64,000 nt of DNA from Desulfuromonas sp. KJ2020. Its GTDB lineage: Bacteria; Desulfobacterota; Desulfuromonadia; Desulfuromonadales; SZUA-540. Shown piece by piece: positions 57,548 through 64,000 of this stretch. The notes under the pieces are model-generated. The model was not told where the DNA came from and did not search any database. It worked only from the letters and a program-made list of their open reading frames with translations. Location: contig NZ_JAKUKE010000003.1 of assembly GCF_024197615.1 (NCBI RefSeq), positions 217,192 through 281,191 of the forward strand, read 5' to 3'. The position numbers and the translations under genes are program-made. Position 1 is the first letter of the stretch; each line of letters starts with the position of its first letter.

Positions 57548-58681
57548 GTGGCTAAGAAAGTTGCTCTGTTGCAGGGGAACGAGGCTTGTGCACAAGGCGC
57601 TCTTTACGCCGGCTGCAAATTCTTCGGCGGTTACCCCATCACCCCCTCTACCGAGGTTGCGGAAGTTATGTCTGTTGAACTTCCCAAGGTCGGAGGGAAA
57701 TTTATTCAAATGGAAGACGAGATCGGTGCGATGGCTTCGGTTATCGGGGCCTCCCTCACCGGGGCTAAGGTGCTCACCGCGACCTCTGGTCCTGGCGTCT
57801 CCTTGAAACAGGAACTCATCGGCTATGCCTGCATCGCCGAGGTGCCCTGCGTTATCATCAACGTTATGCGTGGCGGACCCTCCACCGGGATGCCCACCGG
57901 CCCTGGCCAGTCTGACGTTCAGCAGGCCAAATGGGGCACACACGGTGACCACGCCGCTATCGCGCTGGTACCTGCTTCCTGCCAGGAGATCTTCAGCGAA
58001 ACGGTGCGGGCTTTCAACCTCGCGGAGAAATACCGCATGCCCGTGCAGGTGCTCTTCGACGAGATCGTTGGTCACAGCCGCGAGCGCATCGAGTTCCCTG
58101 AACCGGGTGAACTCGAGGTCATTGACCGTCAGGGCCCGACTGTTTCCCCTGAGGAGTACAAGCCCTTCGATACTTCCTTCGGTGACGTCCCCCCCTTGGC
58201 TGCTTTCGGCACGGGGTATCGCTTCCACGTGACCGGCCTGAACAAGGCCCAGGATGGCTTCCCGACCACCAAGGCCAGCCTCGTTGACGATGAGCAGCGC
58301 CGTCAGCTGCGTAAGGTCGATGCGGCTCAGGCTGACATTGAGAAGAACGAAGAGTACCTGACCGAGGACGCCGAAGTGGTGATCTTCGCCTATGGGTCGA
58401 CCAGCCGTTCGGCTCGCTATGCGGTCAACGAACTGCGCAAGGAAGGCATCAAGGCCGGTCTCTTCCGCCCCATCACCCTCTGGCCTTTCCCGGAGAAGCG
58501 CATCGCCGCCCTGGCCCAGCAGGCCAAAGCCATCGTCGTGCCCGAAATGAACCTGGGCCAGATGGTGCTTGAAGTAGAGCGCGTTGCCAAAGGGGCCTGT
58601 GAAATCGGATTCATCGGTCGCGTCGACGGCGAGCCGATCAACCCCGGCCAGATCATTGATAAAGTCAAGGAGGTTAAGTAA
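57548..58681 (+). CDS. korA: 2-oxoglutarate:ferredoxin oxidoreductase, alpha subunit
   Basis: A 377-residue subunit of the thiamine-dependent enzyme that turns 2-oxoglutarate and CoA into succinyl-CoA, CO2 and reduced ferredoxin. The sequence starts LLQGNEACAQGALYAGCKFF and GYPITPSTEVAEVM, the alpha-subunit pattern, and contains GPGVSLKQELIGYA and MRGGPSTGMPTGPGQSD. It lacks a fused gamma domain, as expected because korC is separate. GTG start with GGAGG upstream. 2-oxoglutarate is inferred from the icd/mdh context and from memory of Geobacter relatives; other 2-oxoacids are possible. Confidence 0.94.
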   Translation: MAKKVALLQGNEACAQGALYAGCKFFGGYPITPSTEVAEVMSVELPKVGGKFIQMEDEIGAMASVIGASLTGAKVLTATSGPGVSLKQELIGYACIAEVPCVIINVMRGGPSTGMPTGPGQSDVQQAKWGTHGDHAAIALVPASCQEIFSETVRAFNLAEKYRMPVQVLFDEIVGHSRERIEFPEPGELEVIDRQGPTVSPEEYKPFDTSFGDVPPLAAFGTGYRFHVTGLNKAQDGFPTTKASLVDDEQRRQLRKVDAAQADIEKNEEYLTEDAEVVIFAYGSTSRSARYAVNELRKEGIKAGLFRPITLWPFPEKRIAALAQQAKAIVVPEMNLGQMVLEVERVAKGACEIGFIGRVDGEPINPGQIIDKVKEVK

Positions 58682-58682
58682 C

Positions 58683-59498
58683 ATGGCTTTCGATTACGAT
58701 AAATATCTGCGCCCCGGCAAGCTGCCCCACATCTGGTGCCCCGGCTGCGGCCACGGGATTGCCATGAAGGGCCTTATCCGGGCCATTGACATGTGCGGTC
58801 TGGACAAGAACAATACCGCCATTGTTTCCGGTATCGGCTGCGCCAGCCGTCTCCCCGGTTATGTTGACTTCAACACTCTGCACACCGCTCACGGCCGCGC
58901 TGCTGCCTTCGCAACCGGCGTCAAGATGGCCAAGCCTGAGATGAACGTGATTTGTGTCGGTGGTGACGGTGATGGTACCGCTATCGGCGGTAACCACTTC
59001 ATCCACGCTTGCCGCCGCAATATCGACATGACCTATGTCATTTTCAATAACAGCATCTACGGCATGACCGGCGGTCAGTTCTCTCCTTGCACTCCCACGG
59101 GGGCCAAGGCTTCCACCACTGTTTACGGCAACCCCGATCCGACTTTTGACATCAGCAAGTTGGCAATCGGTGCCGGCGCGACTTTTGTCGCCCGTACCAC
59201 CGCGTTTCATGCCACCCAGATTGACAAGCTGATTGCCGAAGGCATCAAGCACAAGGGGATGGCTGTCATCGAAGTTCTCGACGACTGCCCCACCACCTAT
59301 GGGCGCCGCAATAAATTCCGCAGTGTCGTCGACATGATGAAGCGTCTCAAAGATATTGCCGTTCCCGTGGCGGCCGCCAGCAAGATGACGGCTGAACAGC
59401 TTGAAGGGAAAGTGCTCACCGGTGTCCTCTATAAAGAGGAAAAGCCCGAGTACTGCGAGCAGTATGCTCAGGTTATCGCCAAGGCGCAGGGCGCCTGA
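58683..59498 (+). CDS. korB: 2-oxoglutarate:ferredoxin oxidoreductase, beta subunit
   Basis: A 271-residue thiamine-diphosphate subunit. WCPGCGHG (about 18-25) supplies cysteines near the cofactor; GGDGDGTAIGGNHFIHACRR and FNNSIYGMTGGQFSPC form the thiamine and magnesium site. The start codon lies one base after the korA stop, and its GGAGG site is inside the korA end, so the two are coupled. A longer open frame upstream is overlap with korA and not real. Confidence 0.95.
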   Translation: MAFDYDKYLRPGKLPHIWCPGCGHGIAMKGLIRAIDMCGLDKNNTAIVSGIGCASRLPGYVDFNTLHTAHGRAAAFATGVKMAKPEMNVICVGGDGDGTAIGGNHFIHACRRNIDMTYVIFNNSIYGMTGGQFSPCTPTGAKASTTVYGNPDPTFDISKLAIGAGATFVARTTAFHATQIDKLIAEGIKHKGMAVIEVLDDCPTTYGRRNKFRSVVDMMKRLKDIAVPVAAASKMTAEQLEGKVLTGVLYKEEKPEYCEQYAQVIAKAQGA

Positions 59499-59525
59499 TT
59501 GTCCAGCGAATAAGGAGAAATATCG

Positions 59526-60074
59526 ATGTCTGAAAGATTTGAAATTCGATTTTCCGGCGCCGGTGGTCAGGGGCTGATCACCGCCGGTATCATTCTGGCT
59601 GAAGCGGCCTCCATCATCGAAGGCAAGCACGCCGTTCAGTCTCAGAGCTATGGTCCGGAAGCCCGCGGTGGCGCTTCCAAGTCCGAGGTTATTATCTCCG
59701 ACGGACCTATTGACTACCCCAAGGCGACCATCGTCGATGCCTGCCTGGCCATGACGCAGGAGTCTGCCGACAAGTACGCCAATGGCATCAAGGCCGGCGG
59801 AGTTCTGCTGCTTGACTCGGACTTTGTCAAAAACGAGCCCCAAGGGGATTTCAAGATTTACAAATTCCCCATTACTCGTACTGCCAAAGAGGATCTTGGC
59901 CGTGAAATCGTCGCCAACGTGGTTGCCCTCGGCGCCATGATCGCCCTGACGGGCGCTGTCTCCCGTGAGGCTGGCGAAAAAGCCGTTCTGGCCCGTGTAC
60001 CTGAAGCTTTCCTCGACCTCAACAAGAAGGCCTATGCGCTCGGCTACGAAAAAGTCAAAGAACTCATGAAGTAA
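59526..60074 (+). CDS. korC: 2-oxoglutarate:ferredoxin oxidoreductase, gamma subunit
   Basis: A 182-residue subunit with the family opening FSGAGGQGLITAGIILAEAA and the QSYGPEARGGASKSEVIIS motif, which helps bind CoA in the holoenzyme. AAGGAG precedes the ATG. Last gene of the korDABC unit, followed by a bidirectional terminator. Confidence 0.95.
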   Translation: MSERFEIRFSGAGGQGLITAGIILAEAASIIEGKHAVQSQSYGPEARGGASKSEVIISDGPIDYPKATIVDACLAMTQESADKYANGIKAGGVLLLDSDFVKNEPQGDFKIYKFPITRTAKEDLGREIVANVVALGAMIALTGAVSREAGEKAVLARVPEAFLDLNKKAYALGYEKVKELMK

Positions 60075-60092
60075 ATCTTTATCGTTCCATTA

Positions 60093-60132
60093 AAAACGCC
60101 CGGAAGCTTTTTGCCTCCGGGCGTTTTTTTTG
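60093..60132. terminator. bidirectional terminator after korC
   Basis: AAAAACGCCCGGA pairs with TCCGGGCGTTTTT around an 11-base loop, with eight T on the plus strand and TTTTTAA on the minus strand. It also ends the small minus-strand gene at 60148-60333. Confidence 0.92.
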
Positions 60133-60147
60133 CGTTGTCCCAACTCC

Positions 60148-60333
60148 CTAGATAGGTCTGGTCATGATTTGTGCGTTGCCTGGCCTGGATATCTTGGCTC
60201 GTTTTGGGGGATGGACCCGTTGCATTTTCCGGCGACCTGATTTTTGGGAAAAGAGGTCCCTTTTGGGTGCATGGCAGGTGAGCGAACTGAGAACGGCTGA
60301 AAAAAATCCGATAAGCATGAGAAGTTCAAACAT
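60148..60333 (-). CDS. small predicted membrane protein (61 aa)
   Basis: I do not recognise this protein. An N-terminal membrane helix (MFELLMLIGFFSAVLSSLT, residues 1-19) is followed by a very basic tail (KRDLFSQKSGRRKMQRVHPP) and ends MTRPI. A perfect AAGGAGG lies six bases before the ATG at 60333, and a strong bidirectional terminator lies directly behind, which together argue for a real gene. The frame stays open further upstream to 60756, but that part overlaps the acnB start. It is divergent from acnB and convergent with korC. Confidence 0.6.
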   Translation of the reverse strand: MFELLMLIGFFSAVLSSLTCHAPKRDLFSQKSGRRKMQRVHPPKRAKISRPGNAQIMTRPI

Positions 60334-60485
60334 GGCGGCCTCCTTTACTGGAAAGCCTAGCGTCTTCGTATGACAGAATGTGTCGCACTCTGGGGGGATG
60401 ATATAAGGGCTGAAAAGTCCGGAAAAAGTGTTGATGGTCAGTTGTCCGTCTTCTGCTGGACCACGACATGTGTCGGAGTTGAACG
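60334..60485. other. intergenic region between the small membrane gene and the acnB promoter
   Basis: Two inverted repeats of the form GACA-N-TGTC lie at 60372-60384 (5-base spacer) and 60465-60474 (2-base spacer, fully palindromic GACATGTGTC). A TTATAT on the minus strand near 60400 could be a -10 for the small gene. No ORF is convincing. Confidence 0.4.
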
Positions 60486-60513
60486 TTGACAAGGGCTTTG
60501 TAAATCGTATACA
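60486..60513 (+). promoter_or_regulatory. acnB promoter
   Basis: TTGACA (60486-60491), a 16-base spacer, then TATACA (60508-60513). The -10 is inside the motif shared with icd. The leader to the acnB start is about 125 bases. Confidence 0.7.
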
Positions 60514-60520
60514 GTATGCA
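60506..60520 (-). promoter_or_regulatory. icd-type near-palindrome over the acnB -10, candidate operator
   Basis: CGTATACAGTATGCA; its reverse complement TGCATACTGTATACG shares its first 14 bases with the icd site, and both continue with GATT after a 2-base offset. A further CAGTATG occurs at about 60526-60532. Confidence 0.6.
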
Positions 60521-60644
60521 GGTTTCAGTATGGAAAACGCGCCCGGACGAAGCAGGAATTTGCAGCTTCGCAGCTGGGACACGGTGTGAATAGCGGCCTT
60601 GCCAACGGGCGATAAACGGCCGCAATAATTCGAGGAGGAGAGAG

Positions 60645-63179
60645 ATGATCGACGCTTATCTGAAGCACGAAGCCGAGCGGAATGCCCAAGGCATCCCCGC
60701 GCTTCCCCTGAATCCCGAGCAGACGCAACAATTGTGCGAGTTGCTGCAAAACCCACCGGCTGGTAAAGAGGATTTTCTCAAACACCTCTTCACCGAGCGG
60801 ATTTCTCCCGGTGTCGACCCCGCGGCCGAAGTTAAGGCGGACTTTTTGGAAAAAGTTCTGAAAGGACAAGCCAAGACTCCTCTGTTCGATAAAAAAGAGG
60901 CCGTACGTATTCTCGGCACCATGATGGGCGGATACAACGTCAAGCCTCTCGTCGATGCGCTTAAAGACGCCGATTTGGCGGACGAAGCGGCCAAGGCTTT
61001 GTCCGGCATCACCCTGGTGTATGATGCCTTTGATGAAGTTGCCGCCCTGGCCAAGTCCAATGCCGCGGCCAAAAAGGTGCTGGAATCCTGGGCCAAAGCC
61101 GAGTGGTTTACCAACAAACCGGCCATGCCCGAAACCATCAAGGTTAAAGTTTTCAAAGTCGACGGCGAGATCAATACCGATGACTTTTCGCCTGCCGGCG
61201 ACGCCTGGAGCCGTCCCGACATCCCTCTCCATGCTCTGGCTATGGGTAAGACCCGCTTTCCTGGCGGGTTGGAGACCATCGCCAAGTTCCGTGAAGAAGG
61301 TTTCCAGGTGGCTTTTGTCGGTGACGTGGTGGGTACCGGCTCCTCCCGTAAATCCGCCTGTAACAGTGTCCTCTGGCATATCGGCAACGAAATCCCCGCC
61401 GTGCCCAACAAGAAGACCGGCGGTGTCATCATCGGCAGCGTTATTGCGCCGATCTTCTTTAACACAGCCCAGGATTCCGGCGCCCTGCCGCTGAAGATGG
61501 ACGTGACGGAGATGAACACCGGCGACGTCATTGTCATCAATACCAAAAAGGGTGAAGTGACTGACGAGGCGGGCAAAGTCATCACGACCTTTGAGATCAC
61601 GCCCAACACGGTGCCTGATGAGTTCCGCGCCGGCGGCCGTATTCCCCTGATCATCGGTCGCAGTCTGACCGCCAAGGCCCGGGCCGCCCTCGGCATGCCC
61701 GAATCCGACATTTTCACCCAGCCCGTGAATCCCGTGCCCAAGTCCGGCCAAGGCTACTCGCTGGCCCAGAAGATGGTCGGCAAGGCCTGCGGCGTCGAAG
61801 GCATTCTGCCCGGCACCGCCTGCGAGCCCAAGATGACCACCGTCGGCTCCCAGGACACCACCGGTCCCATGACGGCCGACGAACTCAAGGAACTGGCCTG
61901 CCTCAAGTTCCAGTCTCCGATGTTCATGCAGTCCTTTTGCCACACCGCCGCTTATCCCAAGCCGGCGGATGTGAAGATGCACAAGACCCTACCTCAGTTC
62001 ATTGCCGAGCGTGCCGGCGTTGCCCTGCGCCCGGGTGACGGCGTCATTCACAGCTGGCTGAACCGTCTGTTGCTGCCCGACACTGTCGGTACCGGCGGTG
62101 ACTCCCATACCCGCTTCCCCATTGGCATCAGCTTTCCAGCCGGTTCCGGCCTGGTCGCTTTCGCGGGCGCCATGGGCTTCATGCCCCTGGATATGCCTGA
62201 GTCGGTGCTGGTCCGTTTCAAGGGCAAGTTCAATCCTGGCATCACCCTGCGTGACGCAGTCAATGCCATCCCTTACTGGGCCATCAAGCAGGGCCTGCTG
62301 ACTGTGCCCAAGAAGAACAAGAAGAACATCTTCAATGGCCGTATTCTCGAGATGGAAGGTCTGCCCGAGCTCTCCGTTGAGCAGGCTTTCGAACTGACCG
62401 ACGCCGCCGCCGAGCGCTCCGCCGCTGCCGGTTGTATCCAGCTTTCGGAAGATTCCGTTTGCGCTTACCTGCGTTCCAACGTGGCCCTGATGAAGAAGAT
62501 GATCGAAGAAGGCTACCAGGATCCGCAGACTCTGCAGAACCGCATCGACGCCGTCAACGAGTGGCTGAAGAATCCCAAGCTGCTCAAGGCTGACGCCAAT
62601 GCTGAATATGCTGCCGTTATCGAGATCGACCTGGCCGAGATCACCGAGCCGATTCTGGCCTGCCCCAACGACCCGGATGATGTCAAGCTTCTCTCCGAAG
62701 TGGCGGGAACGCCGATTCAGGACGTCTTCCTCGGCTCCTGCATGACCAATATCGGTCACTTCCGCGCCGCCGCCGAGATCTGGCGGGGCCAGAAGTTCAA
62801 CCCTGCCGTCCGCACCTGGATCTGCCCGCCGACCCGCATGGATCAGCAGCAGCTCAAGGACGAGGCGCTCTTCTCGATTTACAGCGCCATTGGCGCCCGC
62901 ATCGAGATCGCTGGCTGCTCCCTGTGCATGGGCAACCAGGCCCGGGTACCCGATGGGGTGAACATGTTCTCCACCTCGACCCGTAACTTTGATGATCGCA
63001 TCGGCAACGGCGCCAAGGTTTACCTGGGCAGCGCCGAACTTGGCGCCGTGACCAGCAACCTGGGCAAGCTCCCCACGCCGGCTGAGTATCTGGCCGTCTA
63101 CCAGGAGAAGGTCGCGCCCAAGGCTGATCAGGTCTACAAATACCTGCAGTTTGACGAAATGGAAGGATACGGCAAGTAA
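60645..63179 (+). CDS. acnB: aconitate hydratase B / 2-methylisocitrate dehydratase
   Basis: An 844-residue AcnB-type aconitase (E. coli AcnB has 865). It has the HEAT-like N-terminal domain (1-160), a swivel domain (about 165-380, [19 protein letters not shown]), then the catalytic domains. The [4Fe-4S] ligands are Cys in [15 protein letters not shown] and the pair in [11 protein letters not shown]. Citrate-to-isocitrate is the expected role next to icd. A GGAGGAG site precedes the ATG. It has its own promoter with the motif shared with icd. Confidence 0.97.
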   Translation: MIDAYLKHEAERNAQGIPALPLNPEQTQQLCELLQNPPAGKEDFLKHLFTERISPGVDPAAEVKADFLEKVLKGQAKTPLFDKKEAVRILGTMMGGYNVKPLVDALKDADLADEAAKALSGITLVYDAFDEVAALAKSNAAAKKVLESWAKAEWFTNKPAMPETIKVKVFKVDGEINTDDFSPAGDAWSRPDIPLHALAMGKTRFPGGLETIAKFREEGFQVAFVGDVVGTGSSRKSACNSVLWHIGNEIPAVPNKKTGGVIIGSVIAPIFFNTAQDSGALPLKMDVTEMNTGDVIVINTKKGEVTDEAGKVITTFEITPNTVPDEFRAGGRIPLIIGRSLTAKARAALGMPESDIFTQPVNPVPKSGQGYSLAQKMVGKACGVEGILPGTACEPKMTTVGSQDTTGPMTADELKELACLKFQSPMFMQSFCHTAAYPKPADVKMHKTLPQFIAERAGVALRPGDGVIHSWLNRLLLPDTVGTGGDSHTRFPIGISFPAGSGLVAFAGAMGFMPLDMPESVLVRFKGKFNPGITLRDAVNAIPYWAIKQGLLTVPKKNKKNIFNGRILEMEGLPELSVEQAFELTDAAAERSAAAGCIQLSEDSVCAYLRSNVALMKKMIEEGYQDPQTLQNRIDAVNEWLKNPKLLKADANAEYAAVIEIDLAEITEPILACPNDPDDVKLLSEVAGTPIQDVFLGSCMTNIGHFRAAAEIWRGQKFNPAVRTWICPPTRMDQQQLKDEALFSIYSAIGARIEIAGCSLCMGNQARVPDGVNMFSTSTRNFDDRIGNGAKVYLGSAELGAVTSNLGKLPTPAEYLAVYQEKVAPKADQVYKYLQFDEMEGYGK

Positions 63180-63204
63180 GGCTGCCGTACTCTTTTCAAA
63201 CGCA

Positions 63205-63245
63205 ACAAAGCCCCTGTCGAAACCACGGCAGGGGCTTTGTTATTG
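63205..63245. terminator. terminator after acnB, possibly bidirectional
   Basis: ACAAAGCCCCTG pairs with CAGGGGCTTTGT around a 12-base loop, then TATT on the plus strand. The minus-strand tail is weaker (TTGTTGCGTTTG). Confidence 0.75.
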
Positions 63246-63272
63246 GGACGCTGAACAGGCAGGCGATGAATC

Positions 63273-64000
63273 TCAGAAATAACGGCGTCCTCCCACGTAG
63301 GTGCGGGCAAAGAAGCGGTTGGATAGGTTCTCGATGCGAACGGTCTTGCCGGTGCGGGGAGCGTGGATGAACTTTCCATTGCCGATGTAAAGCCCCACAT
63401 GAGTGACCCGCGTGCCTCCCTGGGTGGCGAAAAAGACCAGGTCCCCTTGGGCGAGCGCGTGCTGCTGTACGGATGTCCCCGCCTGATATTGGCTGCGTGA
63501 GTTGCGGGGCAGGTTGAGACCGTTCAGGCGATAACAGACCATGGTCAGACCGCTGCAGTCGAAGCCATTGTTCCGATCCTCGCCACCCCACCGATAGGGG
63601 ACACCGATAAAACGACGGGCCGTTTTAACCAATTCGGTCCCCAGGTCGCCCTGGCCGCTGCGCTGGATGCGACTGTGGGCATAGTCTTCCGGTATGACGA
63701 TGAAGAAATCCTGGATGATGGTGAGGTTATGCAGGCGCTCGGCTTCGCGGCGGGCAGTGTCATAGTGGTCGTGATTGCCGAAGCGGACCTTGTATAAGCC
63801 CGACTCGTCACGGAAGTAGTAGGCGTCAACCCCCTGGGCGGTCAGGGTTGCTTCCAAACGTACGGCATTTTCCAGACTGGCAAAGGCGCCAACCTGGATG
63901 CTGTAGCCCATGGATCCCAAGGCGGCAGGGTGGAGCCCGCCCAGCATGCCGGCGATCGGATCATCCGCTGCCGAGGGGGCAAGGCTTGGGGGCACGCCCG
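63273..64000 (-). CDS. SPOR and NlpC/P60 domain peptidoglycan hydrolase, 5' end outside window
   Basis: The frame is open to the right edge, so the N-terminus (probably a signal or lipoprotein segment) is missing; about 242 residues are visible. A SPOR domain covers the first third (MGYSIQVGAFASLENAVRLE through YKVRFGNH), which binds denuded glycan. The NlpC/P60 domain follows: catalytic Cys in NNGFDCSGLTM and His in RVTHVGLYIGNGKFIHAPRTG, both present. Likely cleaves D-iGlu-DAP bonds in the cell wall. Convergent with acnB. The GTG at 63995 is an internal codon, not a supported start. Confidence 0.9.
   Translation of the reverse strand, partial: GVPPSLAPSAADDPIAGMLGGLHPAALGSMGYSIQVGAFASLENAVRLEATLTAQGVDAYYFRDESGLYKVRFGNHDHYDTARREAERLHNLTIIQDFFIVIPEDYAHSRIQRSGQGDLGTELVKTARRFIGVPYRWGGEDRNNGFDCSGLTMVCYRLNGLNLPRNSRSQYQAGTSVQQHALAQGDLVFFATQGGTRVTHVGLYIGNGKFIHAPRTGKTVRIENLSNRFFARTYVGGRRYF

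Overview
The window looks like core chromosome of an anaerobic, acetate-oxidising delta-proteobacterium of the Desulfuromonadales/Geobacterales type. This rests on family recognition, not a database search. The main clue is the run aspS, LysM lipoprotein, monomeric NADP isocitrate dehydrogenase (icd), mdh, four-subunit 2-oxoglutarate:ferredoxin oxidoreductase (korDABC), acnB, an order I associate with Geobacter relatives. The density of c-di-GMP proteins and the non-discriminating type of AspRS fit this. No insertion sequence, prophage, CRISPR array or integrase was seen, so this is not an accessory island.

Layout. 1-4.4 kb, minus strand: the 5' end of a tRNA (probably Ala), a purine permease, purC and ppiD. 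4.5-11.1 kb, plus: the rod-shape cluster mreB-mreC-mreD-mrdA-rodA, then a radical SAM gene (amrS). 11.2-17.9 kb: a FadL-type porin, a methyltransferase, and a minus-strand pair made of a GAF/HD-GYP/PilZ protein and a large PilZ protein. 18-30 kb: rarA (minus), then nadK, recN, a short acetyltransferase, an M23 peptidase, secA, argJ, deoC and deoB (plus). 29.8-34.8 kb: a degenerate receiver-PilZ protein, a DUF2914 protein, a MucR-type regulator, a dNTPase-like gene and a long acidic response regulator. 35-41.8 kb: valS, then a minus-strand overlapping pair of a periplasmic binding protein and a PAS/GGDEF/EAL protein. 42-49.4 kb: an EI24 membrane protein, an inositol-phosphatase-family gene, two small hypothetical genes, fbp, comEC and a receiver-GGDEF protein. 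49.6-63.2 kb: hisS, aspS, the LysM lipoprotein and the TCA-cycle block. The right edge cuts an NlpC/P60 peptidase gene.

How the genes work together. AcnB, Icd, Kor and Mdh cover citrate to 2-oxoglutarate to succinyl-CoA, plus malate/oxaloacetate, and Kor passes electrons to ferredoxin. The icd and acnB promoters share a 14-bp sequence in opposite orientation over their -10 elements, and the kor promoter carries a shorter version, which suggests one regulator for the block. Two GGDEF proteins (one also EAL), one HD-GYP protein and three PilZ proteins show active c-di-GMP signalling. The most system-like candidate is the translationally overlapping binding-protein/GGDEF-EAL pair, which may couple a periplasmic ligand to c-di-GMP turnover.

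Most genes are ordinary housekeeping genes. Start codons were chosen from Shine-Dalgarno matches and family length. Promoters and terminators were read by eye.
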